Source: Porites lobata
Lineage: Eukaryota > Cnidaria > Anthozoa > Scleractinia > Poritidae
NCBI GenBank assembly: GCA_942486035.1
Contig: CALNXK010000046.1
Location: forward strand, 2,965,001 to 3,029,000
Reading direction: 5' to 3'
DNA length: 64,000 nt
The notes beneath the pieces are model-generated. The model did no database searches, was not told the origin of the DNA, and worked only from the letters and a program-made list of their open reading frames with translations. The stretch's first letter is position 1. Each line of letters begins with the position of its first letter. A program made the position numbers and the translations under genes. Below, piece after piece: positions 37,771 to 52,700 of the stretch.

Positions 37771-40700
37771 GTATGTTGACGCAGATTTCATTTATCCCCT
37801 TTTCATACGACCCAGCTCATTAGTTATCCCATGAAAGAGTGCTTATCTTCGGGTAGCGCTCCCGCGGTCGTTGCTACAAAAATAACTTCACACTTTCAGA
37901 CGTCATTTCTCACAACGTCAAAAACAATCCAATTTATGCCTTGCTAAGCGCGTGGAATAACATTCATCTTGTAAAGTTGCCGTAAGCGAGGTTTGAACTA
38001 CATGGGGATTTTCTCCTTTTGAATCATGTGGAATCTGCTCAGTGATTACACTTTTGTTTAGACAAAAGAATGTTTCCTGAAGTCGACACACGACAACAAA
38101 ATCGGAAATTTTATGTCTTCTCGTATACCTTCCTAGCCCACAGGAAGAACTTAAATTTATCAATGACTCTGAAATGACAAAGAAACCAAAATGTAAAGTT
38201 TTGAAATAACTATATTTTCGTAGATCACAAAATCCGCAAAGCTGAGAAATTTTGACACTTCATAAATAACCTTTCTCGTGATGTCAAAACCATCGAAACA
38301 CAACTGGAAAACAAGCTAAATTTCCCCATCTGCCTTTTCCATGATTTGAGTTCAATTTTGCCGAAACAGACATTTTTTCAAGATTTAAACCTGCCTGCAG
38401 TTAAAGGGGTCAAAACTCGAAGGTTAATATGTGAAAGAAATCTCGACAAGCTAGCTCTTGGTTTCAGTAATCATAACAGTTATCATGGCCTTATTTTTCA
38501 CGCCTGTTTGTGATGTAGTAGCCCAAAAGTACAAAAAGCGACAACAAAGCTACCTCCCGTGCGTTATTTATTTGCCCTCCCGCGCGAGTGTGTCTGTCAA
38601 CAAACAGACAATCCACTTTATTTTCAGTTTTTTGGAGTTCTTATCGTAGCACGCTTTGGTAATTTGGTAATTATGAATGAAAAGCTTTTTATTACCGACT
38701 GACAGAGCTATTTTGTTTCAGCAATTTCCGGAATTGTTTCTCTTGTAAAGTTTGTTTTCAGAGGAATGAGAGAGATAGAGAGCGTGCGATCGATAGTAAG
38801 TAATCCTTTACAACCCACTTGACACCACGATTGGCCCGGGGCAATTCCGCGTGTTTCTTGCCGAAGAACGAGCGATTACCAGACTAAATCAACTTAATCT
38901 GCACAAGACTATCTCAAATGAAACAAATAAAACGTAAATAAAGTTACTGTTAATGCCAAGATATTAACAGTTCTGGATGCATTATTCAGCAGTTCCCTGG
39001 GAAATCGTTTTTCCTCGCTAGCAATTGACCGGTTCACTTGTCGTGGAACTGGACCAGCGGCTCTCTTCCTCGTGATAAACCGTTAATTTTTGCTTTCCTC
39101 TCTTTCTCTCTCGCTCTTTTTTTTTGGCATCTTGTCACATTATAAGCGTTACACTAAACTCTCTTTTCTTGCGAATCTTTTCAGTCACTTCCCACAAACT
39201 CAGCCACACAAAAACTTAATCTACCTAACGCACTAGTGTGCTAACGATCTACCAGATGTACACGGAATGCTACTCTTTAGTGCTCTTATTTGGCTCGTGT
39301 GCCTTTCGCTGTAATCCATCTTTATCTAAATGGTGCCATTCTGTCTCTCCTTCTTAACAACATCATGGATTAATTCAAATTTTGTATCTGTGGTAATCCT
39401 GAGGTGATGAACAAATACTTGTATCGATATCGCCACCGTGGCGACAGGCTTCCCGCCATCCCGGTCGCCATATTGAATACTTGCGATCAAAGTGAGATGC
39501 TGTGCGCCAAGAAGTGAGGGAGGTTTGATAGGAAAAACGTTTTTGCAAAAATTGAAACGAATGCTTTCTTTTTTGCCTTTTGGACTTTGAGAGCAAAATG
39601 TATTAAACGGATGAAAATTGTTCCTAGTTAATTCTTATACAATGCAAGTAGTTTATTAACGTCTGTGAGAGTAAGTGTATTTTAAATTTAACCGCCACCT
39701 GTCTCGTTGTTTGTTTTTAAACTTATTTATCTATATTCTTTGTGGGAGAATGTTTTCAGTTTATGTCGCACAGATAAAATAGAAAATATTCAGAGCATAG
39801 ACATAGCAAAAAAAAAAGAGAAAAGAAAACCTCAGAAAATCACAATGGAACTCGTAACAATTATGATTATGAAAAGTTGAACCAAGAGTTTAGATAAGCA
39901 AGTAATGTTCACAGAAATTTCCTATTTAAATAAGTAGAAAATCGAAGATACGCCATTGTTTGTACATTCGGTCTATCAATGCAAAGAAAAGTGTTATTTT
40001 GGGAAACACCAGGATCCTGGAAACAGAATAAAGAGATGGATCCATAATTTTAGTGGCATCTCCTAGCGAGTAGCTTTTCAGATTATTGGACAAAAATGAG
40101 ACGAATTATAAACCTAGTTTATCAAAATTATTGTTATAGTTAACCTTGTATTCTCTTCTTGATGATGGAATTGGTGTAGTAAAAAAACTTCACGGCTTGT
40201 ACAAATTCCTACTATTAACCCTTTAAGCCCTAAGACTGATCAGCATAAAATTTCTCCTCTTAATATCAATGCTTTGTTAAACAGAGTGGTCATGAGAATT
40301 ACGGACCTGATCACACAAGATGAATTTGCTGGATATTTTATCAACTTCTCCCCACTACTTCTATAGGAAATGAATAGGGGCAACAAATGAGAATTCAAAT
40401 CTTGATCTTAGGGTTTAAAGGGTTAAGGTCTCTCGGGAGCTGGAAGAAAACGATACTTGGTAATAGTTATCCAAACAGGTTTTATTGCGGTTTCATCTTA
40501 TTCATACACGAAAATTATCTTGTGTAAAGAAAATTAAGCAAGCTAAGATAAGCATCATCTCAGGGTTCCACAGTAAAACAAATCTAAAGTAGAAACCTTC
40601 TGATATCGCGCAAGATTTATCAAATATTCCGATAAGCTCGCAAAAACAATTAAGTATTTTTCTTTTTGATGTGAATTTTCTGACGTTCTTTTAGAATAGA

Positions 40701-43700
40701 ACAGGCGATGAAATTTCCAGCAATTTCTATGCCAGTTTTATCAGTCTTCGGAGAGTTTGAAACAATGTACTAATTCACTATTACTTCTCGTGATAACGGT
40801 AAAAGAATTTCAATCAGTCAGGATGTAGAGGACACAGTGCGGAAAACCGGGTTCCTTAAAAAAGGTCTTGTTGTGTTTGCTTTTTATATGCGAAAACATT
40901 TTTGCATTCCTCTATACCGTGAGAGAGTGCCCAAATTAAAATTTGCTATTAATACATAAGGGATTATCTCGTGTCTTATGAGAGCTTCACGAGGAAGTAT
41001 TTGTACCATTTGTAGTTAAACCTTTCGAGAACTCTAAAAATTCCTTTGATTCTATTTCCCTTGGAATGTCGTAATAAGGGAGCGCCCATGGATTTTCACC
41101 TTTAAAAATGTGTATTCATATAATTAATTATTTGTTTCTTCCAGTTATTATATCTTCACTGATAACGAGTTTGATTACAAACAATTCTGAGAGGTTGCAA
41201 TGAAAAAACTGTTATATTTTGCCCATTTCCAAAGCTGTAGGTTGCTGAAAAAAGAAAAACTTAAGCTAACTCTAACTAACTTTCACCGCCTTTACGCTTC
41301 ACATGCCTGTTTTGTGTACAAAAACACTCCTAAACCACGAGCGGTCGTCCTGCTTTCCTCAGAGCGACGCACGGCCAGACTAGTTGAGCAAACACACTCT
41401 CAGAAGATCTTAGTAACTTATCGAGCGCGTTTTCATAATCTTGCCCTCAGGCCGAGGCAAAGCAGATCAATAAGGTTTTCAGAATGTTTACATTTTAGTT
41501 CTGAAACCGGCCAAGAAGAAAAATGGATACTTCAAAAGGAACTTGAACGAGGTTTAAAATAAATAGTTGAGCAAACAAAGTTTTACAAGAACTTAGTAAC
41601 TTATCCAGCGTATTTTCATAATAATCCGTTACCCTTGAGGCACAGCAGGGTGAACGAGAACGTTTTCAGAAGTTTCACATTTCAGTTCAAGGCGCCTTCT
41701 GGACCTGTTCTGGACCAAAATAGGGCACTCCAAACAGCAGTTGGGCGAAGACTTTTACAAGAAGTTGGTAATTTATCCAGCACATTTTGATAATCTTACC
41801 CTTGAGGCAAAGAAGATCTAGAAGGTTTTCAGAAGGTTTACATTTCACTTCTGAAACGGCTAAGAAGAAAAATGGGCACTTCAAAAGAAAAAAGGAGATT
41901 GAAAATATAGGCAATTAGGCAAACAAAGTTTTACAAGAACTTATTAACTTATCCGGCGCATTTTCATAACCTTACCTTTGAGGCACAGCAGATCGAGAAC
42001 GTTTTCAGAAGTTTCACATTTCAGTTGGGAGACGGCCAGGACCAAAATAGGGCACTCCAAAAAAAGAAAAAGGTAATTTAAAACAGCGGTTGATCGAACA
42101 GACTTTTACAAGAGCCTGGTAATTTATCCAGAGCATTTTCATAATCTTACCCTTGAGGCAAAGGAGATCTAGAAGGTTTTCAGAGGGTTTACATTTCAGT
42201 TCTGAAACGGCCAAAAAGAAAAATGGGCTCTTCAAACGGCAAAAGAAGATTAAAAATAGGCAATTGAACAAACAAAGTTTTACAAGAACTTATCAACTTA
42301 TCTAGCGCATTTTTAGAACCTCACCCTTAAGGCATAGCAGATCGAGAACGTTTTCGGAAGTTTTACATTTCAGTTGGGGGACGGCCAGGACCAAAATAGG
42401 GCACTCCAAAAGGAAAAAAAAAAGCGATTTAAAACAGCAGATGGGTAAACAGACTTTTAAAAGAACTTGGTATTGGTAATTCATCCAGCGCATTTTCAAA
42501 ATCTTACCCTTGATAAAAAGATATAGAAGGTTTTCAGGTGGTTTACATTTTAGCTCTGAGCACGGTCAAAAACCAAAAAGGAGCAGTTTATCAAGGCAAA
42601 AACGGTTCAAGAAAACGGGCAGCAATTGGGGCAAACAGACATTTATACCAGAGCTTGTTAGCCATTTCCATATCAAAGATTTGTAGATCATTGAAGCTGT
42701 GACGAAAATGGTTTCACAGCAGAGTGATGTATCTTCGGTCTTTTGCCTACGCTTTTCAGGACATTCAAATTGGATACTTAACTAAAGTCGAAACGCGTTT
42801 GAGATATGTATATATCCATGGCGTTGATATATGAAAAAGTTTTGCTTTGACGGTTACATTCGAAAGTTTTCCAATTGATGTTCTCATGGCGTGCATCAAC
42901 AAGGGTGAGTTTTTGTTCTTTTACTATGTGGCACACAATTGATGAATAGGGAAACAAAATTAATGATTTTTCTTGTAATATATCAATCATTAGACGCAGT
43001 GTTTAATCACCAGATGAAACACTGAGAAGGGAGTTGAAAATACGACGCGTAGCGGAGTATTTTTGATGGACTTCGAGGTGTTTCATCTGTTGATGAAACA
43101 CTGAGTCGAATGCTTGATATTACTTTTTTAAAAATATGATTTTAGAAGGAGAAATTAAGGATGCAAAAATGAGCAGTTTTTCATCTGATTTCCAAACACT
43201 CATTAATCATTAATGTCCTTGTATTTTCTTTATGAATTATTATTAATGAGTTTGATAAGTTTGGACTTTCAGTGCAGATGCTTTATTGGTTCTTGACCTC
43301 TTATGCACCGCCCCCTAATTTGTGTATCTGTAAATCGGTTCTACTCCGCTTTTTGCCAGTTTTTCGGACACTAAGTTAAACCTTTCACGCGTAAAACGTG
43401 AACATTCATAACACCTCACCAAACTCTTTCCAGCTTCCCACATGCTTGGGTTACGAGAGAGCGCCCAATACGGCACTGACCCAGGTCCGTCAAGTTTACT
43501 CAGCATTTTTCGAATCAGTGAGATGATTTATTGGATGCGTTCGAAGCTTGTTTGTTTTCCATGAGCAAGCTTGTTACTTTCGATTGTGTGGGCGCTCACT
43601 AAAATTATTCTTCCTTCAGGAGCTTGTGAAAGTGTTACTTTTTTTTCTTTCAATGCTCTCGGGAACAAAGAGAGTGCAAATGCAGCGGAGTTCTTCTTCT

Positions 43701-46700
43701 GTTTCGCCAAGAAAGAGCTTGAAAAACATTGAATACCTCAAAAACACAAATCTTAACGATACTTATCACGTAAAAAAGTACTTGAAAAGTGTGCATGATC
43801 CATCAATGCCTCAGTTATGCCTCAAAGTTGCGTCACATATTACGTTGGTAGATTTCGCCGACTTATTTTATTCAGGCACAGTAAGGATGTTGAAACACGT
43901 ACTTTGCCTAGTATCCTGGGAAAAGGGATCCTTTCCTTTGGTCGTGAATCATGAAAGAGCCTTAAAAAACACCACTACAAGAACGTGCTTATCTCGCTGA
44001 TTATCAGCTTTGTCATCGGTTTTTCGGGGTATTTCTGACCGCACTTATGGTAAGACAAACTGAACCTCTTCATATTCAGTGGGAGTGGCATCTACCACAC
44101 GTTTGGCACTAAATTTTTGTGGAAGTTTTATCTTGCGGCTGGGAGATTATCTGTTTTGGGGGCAACTAAATTTTGCGGTTGGTAGCCATGACTCATGGCT
44201 TCTACGACTTTTTTGTGGTTACTCAGTTTAATGACTCAAGAGGTCGAAAAAATATGTTTCCTGGCAATTATTGTAGCGATGGTATTGTGTCGTTGTTTGC
44301 AATCAGTCGGATTCTCGCCAGCTCCATTTCTGTCCAACGATCAAAAAAATTAATCTTAACCGTGAAAGTTTTTGGCGGTGCTATTTTTCGTTTTTTCGCG
44401 GAATATTTTGGTCTGAATCGTGGAAGGAAAACTCAATATAAATTAGAACTTGCAAAAATTAATTGTAGGTTTATATCACTTAGCCTTTTCATTCTCTAGA
44501 CATGCTTACTAAAATCAGTTGCATGTCTGAAGGATCAGTTTACGAAAGTAAGGTTAAAATATTCAGAGGAAAGTCCTTGAATACTACTTTCGTTGACAAT
44601 TTTTGTGAAATTATGTTCTCCGAGATACAACGTAGGTGGTTCTGTTTTAAGAGCCAGTTGGTGAAATGCCAAACATCAACTTTTCAAACGCATAATGGAC
44701 GCCGGTCGCTTTAGAGTTATGAACTCCTAAATGATATGCCAAAAAGGTTCTTTAGAGCTTGTCATAAATAATTAACGTCTAATTTTTCCTGATAAAATAT
44801 CAATGCAGGCACACTAAATAGACAGTCGATGAAAGCAAGAAAACGGCTTCCTTTTTCTTGGCTTCAATTAAACACTTGTATCATGAGAAATGCAATATGG
44901 TAGGATGATAAGTTACCATGGTTCGGAGGCGTGCTAAATGATAAGGAAAACGAAAAGAAGGCGTTTTTTGTTTGTCCTGTCGGTACTTTTTGAGCATTTA
45001 TGTCAGTTGACAGATTCGTTGAAGGCGGTAACTTCAGACTGTCAGGACATGCGTGGTGTGTGTGGCAAAAATGGTAGGAATGAAGACTGCGCGTGACAAA
45101 GTACTCTTAAAACAATTTTATGTGCGGAGAAAAAGACGAGTTAAAAGATATCATTATTCTTAAAACCTGGTTAGGATAGCTATTCATAAGGTAATAATAA
45201 CGAGAAGATGCAGTCGTTTGTAATCATTTGTGGTGGTCTCGGTTTAAGGAGGTTAAATACTACCTTTTAACCGACACTGCAACAATTTTAAGTCTCGCAA
45301 AAATATGTACTTATCGCGTTCGTGGTTTCCTGAAGTACCCACCAGGTTTTTACGATATCAATCGCGTGTGTCCGGGCAGTGTATCATGCTCCAATAACTG
45401 TATGAAATACTTCAGTGTAGTCACGTTTTCTGAGCGTATATCAGTGTTCGATACTTCGTGAACTAAAATCAATCAGATGTTATGTTCTGAAATAATAGAG
45501 TGAAGCCACCTGCAATTTTGATCATAGTTTCTCTCGCATTTTTCTTGTATTTCTTTAAAGTGCATTTTACGTGGATGGGCCGAATTTTTACTAGTCCTGA
45601 TGCAAAATAGCCTGGGGGAGGGGAAACTCCCATATGAAAGGGGCGGGGATGCTCGTCGTCTTGCTTAGGGGTGTTAATTTAGGATTTTGGTCTCACTTAG
45701 GGTTCTCTGTTCAAAACGTCATTATATTTAGCCGTAAAGGTCTCTTTTAGGGTTGTGTATTTTCAATTTGTTTCATTTACTCGATTCATTTAATCAGAGT
45801 TTAAAATGATCTCTTTTAGGGGTCAAAAAAGGTTGGGCCATGCCCAAATTGGTTTCCTTTAGGGGTTTAATTCAAAATTCCTTACGAGCATCCCCACCCC
45901 TTTCATATGGGAGTCTCCCCCGGGCAAAATAGTGGGTCATGGATGGTGTAATTGCCTGTCTGGATGAAACTAGCTTTTCACAAGTAGAACAACGCCAATT
46001 CGAATAACCGAATCCATAAACTATTGCTTTTCGAAGCAAACAAAAATCTGTCCTTTTCCTGTCTGAATGCTACGTCGTTACGCTCCACAACAACTAAAAT
46101 CATGATCTGACACAAACGAAATATTCAACAAGAGAGTCTAAGCTAATTTCCTAGCGTGCAGTCTGGTAGGGCACGAAATACCGCTTGTTCATTGATCCTT
46201 TTGTCCACTAGCAAACTCTTAATAATGCTAAAAATATACAGGGTTACGTTCAAGACAAGCTGGTTTCATATTCTCTATCAAGCCTGCATTGAATTTTTAT
46301 TGTCTGTCAGTAGCAAAGGCCTATTGCCTGTCAGAGGCCATATGACTCCAGTCTATTAGTAAGCTCTTTACTGCTGTAATTGTTGTCGATACAAATCTAA
46401 TCTGCATACTTAAAGGGTCGGTAGACCTTTATTGACACTGAGTGCTTTTTTATCTTTCTGCGGAATCTGATCAGCGCTAATCAGAGCCAGTAAAAGATTT
46501 TATCAGTCATTTCCGAATGCCTTACAGACCGATGCTAACGAACACTTCCATTATTTTTTTCTCGCTCGGATCTCTGTTCTTTCTTGGCACTTCAAGCAAC
46601 TTCTCGAAGTCATTGATTTCTCGTCAGTTATTATGAATCGTTTTAAGGAGATTAATGTAGTTTATACGACCCCTCAGTACTCGTCTAGAAAAATAATGAA

Positions 46701-49700
46701 AAACCAGAATCTGCAACTGATGAATTCCTAGCAGTCCATTAAGCGACTGATTACGTTTTTAAGTAAAACTAGAACTACTTTCTACAGTGCCGCTTTGTTA
46801 AGCGGCTTGAACCGTTTTTGTAGACACCACTCTGAACTTTGTGCCCAATAAATTTAAATTAAGCTGCTTTTTTGTAGGGAGCATTTCATTCATGTAGCGA
46901 TGTTTCTTTAAGCAGTTATGAGACAGATTTATTGAGCTTTTTTTTTTTAATTTTCTGGTCCTTTTCGTTTGTAAGTCATTTTGTGTGGCATAAGAAGGTC
47001 AAGTACAGCTGACGAAACCTTATTCTTTGCCATAGCGTGTACACAGATCATGTTGATTTACGCCCATTTTGATTTTGATTGTGAAATCTGTAAACCTGGA
47101 AGTTTCTGACTGTTTGCGGACAGTTTTTCAACAGTTTCAAAAGGACGTTTATCGAATGTTTTACAATCAGCCTTTGTTGTGTTGCGAGGCGATGGCGAGA
47201 AAGAGAAAAACGTTTGGATCTAGTGTCAAAGAGCGTCTAAGCCACTAAGCCAGAGGCCAGTCTCCCAAAAAATGCAAGATTTCCCAGCGCTGTGTCAATG
47301 ATTTTACAAACAAACTAAGTGCGTTTTAGCAAAGATTTAAAGATAAAAAATCGTCAATGTGTATTTATTTTCTTGTCCTGTTTGTTTGCGTTTCATGCTC
47401 CCTTATTAGTTTACAGTGATAACGTGTTTTTGTAAACAGATATAAAGCGCTTTAAATTTATCACAAAACAAGTTACGGAAGCACATTTAATTAAAGCATA
47501 CATTCTGTCGTGTGACCTGTTGACACAAACTACTGCTTTTTGTGCAAAAGCACTTGTCCTATCGGGGGTAAGGTTACTCCCTTATTTGGCCTAAACTGTT
47601 ATATGCCGCTTTAAAGGGTATGGTTTTGAGGGTCTTGACTCTAAAACAGGGTCCAGTTTAATACAAATTGATTATTTAGTGACTAGTACATTAAGGTGTC
47701 TTTTTGCTGGAAGGCTTTAACCCTTTAAGCCCCAATACTGACCAACATCAATTTTCTCCTAACGATATCCATAGATTGTCTATGAGAATTAATAAAATGA
47801 TCACAAAGAGAAAAATCTTTGATCTCTCATCAAATTCTCTCAACTGATTTTATAAGGAAATGTATAAAGATCAGTCTGGAGAATTTGTATGCGGATATTG
47901 GGGCTTAAAGGGTTAAAAGAGTGTGAAGGTTGGCGATGAGCGGCACCATCATCCATGATGTTAATTTGGAAAATTACTGAATTTGATCTGTGTGTGCAAA
48001 ACTAAGCTAGCCAGGGTTATGAAATAAGGTTTCATGTCTTTAACAGGGTTAAGAAATGAACGATTTCTGTCTTAAACAAGGTTTTTTTTGGGTCCCCCTA
48101 ATTTTTACTAGAATTTTTCAAACTTTACCAGGTCCCCCCGTTTGGTTCGAACATATCCGTTTGTCTCAATCAAACAAGAAACTGTTATCAGTCATCAGAA
48201 TCATTTCGGACTAAAGAAGTGTCGAAAGTTCGTTTGTATCGAACATGTCAGTTTGAAAGAATCAGACAAGAAAGCAGTTATCGGAGTCATCCCAATCATT
48301 CTCGGACTAAAGATTTCATCGAAAACCCGCCTGTATACATCACAGCGGTCTCACAATATTTATGATGAGTGGGCCTTTTATCTGAATTGTCACACGCTAG
48401 GATGTTCTCCACACATTCAAAAGTTAGAATCACCTTGTACTGCACAATAAGCAGCACCACAGGAAAGTACTGCTCAGTAGCAGCTTTCATTTGAATGGTC
48501 ACATTTAAGGATTTCATTCACAGACTCAAAAGTTAGAACCACCTTGTACAGCACAATAAGCAGCACCACAGGAAAGTACTGCTCACTGAGCTTTCATTTT
48601 GTAGGTAACAACGTAAGATTTCATCCATGAGCTCAAAAGTTCATGAAAACCACCTTGAAAAACACCTTGGAACGTCGTTCCTCCGCGCGAAACGTCACCA
48701 GCGGCGAAGAGCGAGGATAAACGGACGTTTTCGCAGGCTTAAGTACCAAGACCTCTCTGGGTGAAAACAGTGAACTAAAAATGAAAGGGGCTGTTGTTCA
48801 AAGAGTACCATATATCGCTCAGTGATTGCTTTTCGCCACAGTGTTTTTCATCTTAGGAACCTGACTTGCGCCGGCAAGACGGTTAATACGCAGTTAGCAG
48901 ACCGTCACGTGATTGTTGACCCAGTGCCAGTTTTCCTCCGTCAGTTGGCGGGATTCCGCTGTACTGCTGCCAACAACTTAGCGATTACAAGTACGATGAG
49001 TGGGCGGCTACGGCGACACAGATATTACTATTACTGCCAAGATTAGTTGAAAAATTACCTTATTAATTGAAAAAACATAAAAGGAAAAAGAAAAAAACGG
49101 AAGCGGGGAAATGAACTGCTAAACAGTTCCGTTTGTCGTGTCACTTTAAATTAGAAACGGCTTGTACAGCATAATAACTAGCTCCACGGGAATGTACTGC
49201 AGCTTATAGTAGCTTTCCGGCAGCTTAAGATTTTATCCTCAGACTAAATTACAGTAATACTGAGTACAACGAAAAGAAAACGTCATGTGACTTCTAGGTT
49301 TTAGGCAAACACAAAAGTTGAGGTCTTTTCCGTTTGACCAAACGAAAACAGTAAGATATTTGTACATGGATTGAAGATCGATTTTTTCTGAAAGAAATTA
49401 TACAAACGGGAGCACGGTCATCAAATCTCTTTACTCTCATCCTCGCGTGCCAGCTCGGTGTCTTATGAAGATAATTGTAATTCAATTTATCTCTCTCATG
49501 TGGTAACACGCAAACAAAACGACATTTTAAGAGCCCGCTTTTTTAAAGCTTAAGGGTTTTAGTTAACCTCTTTTCGGTTCTGGTTTAGTTCATATCATTT
49601 TTCTCCTGTTCAATAAAATTCTAGACTGCTGATTCCGTGAAAACTGACTGCAATGAAGAAAAGGAGCACAGCTTTAAGCAGTGTGTGCTAAGGGGGCAGA

Positions 49701-52700
49701 GTTAACGAGATAAGGGCAGATAAATTGTCCAGTTCAATTAAGAGATTTTTTGAAAAAACGAAAAACGAGTTCGTGAGAAGTATGATCACAAAATTTCATG
49801 TAATACAGCTGTATCAGTTATACGATTTTTACTGTCCTGCACGGTCACGTCCAGCAACGTCCTCATCGGTATCTAGCTGCAAAAGATGTCTTCAATTCAG
49901 TTCCCGTTGATGGACAGACTATTTCTTCGGTTAACTAAGAGAATTGGAACTCAAGTTATGGTTGTGGTTGCGATTTGTCCGTCGGCGGTTGCGGTACAAA
50001 CTTAAGCAGGATTAGAACGCAATTAAAATATTTTTGAAGCTCATACGTCCTGTTTTGAATCTTACATGGCGTTGGTTTGACGCAGTTTGGCTTAAAACCT
50101 CCTTCTTTTAAGACTCAAAGATTAATTTAATGCTCGTAATATCCGGAACGCTTCAGTGGCGGAAATTTTAACCTTTTTCTCATTTAATCGCTCAGCATTC
50201 CAAAACGTTTGTTTTTGTCAATTACAGTGCTGCCTTTTACACGCATTTTTAAAAGATAAACTAGCCAAGAAAAATAGGAAGGCCTACTAAAAAACCAAAG
50301 GTCCTTAAGTTTGAAGCACAACCGTGAAGCCCTAACAGCGATTAATATCTCATTTCTTCCCAATACACCTATGATTAATCATGCAATAATAAAAGTTATG
50401 AGAATAGAGGAAATGATCACCAAAGAGAAAAAAGACCCGTGTTATTTACAAATTCTTCTTTGGAAAAGTGTTCCACGATGTTCATGTTGATAAATTTAGG
50501 TTCTGAAATTATTCAAGTCAGAATTGAAGGCAATTTCAGTTGAAGGCAGTTTTGTTTTTCGTGGCGTGCATCTTCCAGAAATATGGCGATTACGTTAGAA
50601 AAAGTCTTGTCGTTTATGATTTACAATTAAGTAAGTCACCATTCGGAATATTACAATGACGAGAGTTTTCAGCTGTTTCTTATTAAGTTCCAGCGCTATT
50701 TCGCACTTTTTTCTAGCCTTTTGGGAAAAATACCTTGTGATAAGGTTTGATCCAAAAACTGACTGCTTGGGACAGTTATAGAACACTTACAGTGAAAGCC
50801 TTAAAGGTTACTATTACGTAATAAGTAGACCTAACAGGGCATTTTGTGGTTCGTATTTCACCGGGCCCTTGTTGTTCAAAAGCGGGAGGTAGATAGGGCT
50901 AGCGCAATTGGTTTTCCTAATACTTATCCACTGGATAGAGATTTATCCGGCAGAAAGCGCTATTCACATTTTGAACAACTGGGGCCGGTCTGACTTTCAG
51001 TTCAAGTAAAGACGCAAATGGTTAGGGGAAATCAGTACTGCGTGTCATTGCGGTCTGATGTCTTCCCCTTTTATCCCCAGCGCAGATTAACTGCTGTTAG
51101 TTTAGCGATGTTTTCTTTAAGTACCTTCTCACTGTACTAATGATTCCCGCACTAAAGTACGCTCGAGTTCCCCTCGCGCGCCCTCTTCGCCTCTTCCTCG
51201 CTCCCTAAGGGTTTCAACAGCCTGTTCACACCTTATGCACTTGTCAACAACGCGCCTCAATACGCCTCTTCAACTGCCATGCGTTTTCTTTTCCTTTTTA
51301 ACCTCAGGTGAAACTGGAATCGTATTTCGAACATGGTGTCTCAGACGAAATCTACGGAGATCACCACGAGAAACGATTTCTCCACGCGGTCAAATCTTTG
51401 TTTGATAGTACTTTGTTTTTATAACTAAACCGTAGCCTCCAAAACGAGTGTATTGTATTATTGTATTGCAATTAACATTATTGAAAAAAAAAATTCTTTA
51501 CTGGCGCAATTTACCTTCTTCTTGCAACTGCATGTCTTATCCTTAAAGGAACACCTTCCCGTTACCGCGCATGTACCAAACGTTGATTTTCTGACAGGAT
51601 GCTGTGAATTCAAAAGACACGAGTAGTGTTACAGAACCTGCAAAAATTCGTTTGCATCGTGCCCGGTTAAAATCGATACAACACTAAACCTTCTCAGAAT
51701 TACAGATCAATGATATATTGTTCGATTTGTTTGCGGAAATCTGGTGTTTTTTGCGTTGCTTTCATTGTCGTTGGCCGGAGGTCCTTGAGAACAGACAGAA
51801 GGAAAGCAATCCGATGCTGGTTAAAGGCATATTTCTCCTATCAGTCGTATCCATAAAAGCTAGATAATCGTGAAAGGAATAAGCATGAATGGAACAACAG
51901 CAGCACAAAAGACTATATATAAAGCAAGAAAACCCATGAGACATGGATGCCACTGTTGAGGTCTTGAGGACTCTGTCAAGCACCATGTTTTACAATGACG
52001 TGCTAGTAAACTTAACCCCCTGTAAAAGTACAGCCTCTAGTATGTGTGCGTACGCATAATTTGGACATTGCTCCCGGGTAATTCTGTTCAATAGGATGTA
52101 ATATCCAGATTCTTTTCAAACTTAGGCCAATTGATATTCATAAAATGGGGTCACCGCGCTTGTTTTCGTCCCATATCCCATTTTTACCGACAGAGAAAAC
52201 TGACATATCGTTTAACTTCAGGTTGGAAGCCTTGGTCGAGTTGGAGTAAATGCAGCAAAAATTGCGATGGTGGGAAACAAACTCGAACGAGAGCTTGTTC
52301 GGTTAAGGAATGCGATGGAAGGACCAGACAAACGAGATCGTGCAACACTTACGAATGCGACGGTAGGTTATTTCTCTCATATACTACGCAGAAGCAAGAG
52401 CCTACAAACCTTCCGAACAGGCCTTTCATGTGGCTAAATATAAAACAGGAGAATATCCTGGCCAGCGGTCTTACTCTCTAATTGTATATGGGGTGGTCTT
52501 AGGGTGTTTGCAGGGCCTCTGTAATTTTTTCACCTTGCTCACTGAGATCAAGTCATTAAGCTCATGTTACCTTTCGCGTGCATTTTAAAGCCTTTTTGAT
52601 CCCACCTCTCCCCTCCCTCTGTAGGTGTGTGCTAAGTTTTTACGAAGCTCTCCACTGAGGTTCTCAGTGTGATGTTGTTTGATAGTTGCCGCTCACAGGG

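Larger units (their letters stand above)
37771..52221 (+). other. Intron 1 (14.45 kb)
   Basis: A phase 1 intron from GTATGT to TTCAG, far longer than the other eleven (91-1,187 bp). It holds a TTAA MITE pair, a dimeric satellite, two hAT/foldback MITEs and a 109-bp minisatellite, all listed separately. Open frames of up to 150 codons (43548-44000) lack motifs and flanking splice logic. Long first introns often hold enhancers, but none can be identified here. Confidence 0.75.

Noticed and set aside
41200..42499. Several similar open frames on both strands
   Set aside because: They repeat at the satellite monomer spacing and arise from the tandem array; no domain or splice evidence.
41390..42660. 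Regularly spaced repeats as a CRISPR array
   Set aside because: Units are contiguous 175-bp monomers without spacers, in a eukaryotic intron.
43548..44000. 150-codon frame in intron 1
   Set aside because: Longest motif-free frame of intron 1. No cysteine pattern, no flanking splice sites in phase with exons 1 and 2, and no recognised domain.
48142..48450. 102-codon frame in intron 1
   Set aside because: Built from an 88-bp tandem duplication running into the 109-bp minisatellite.
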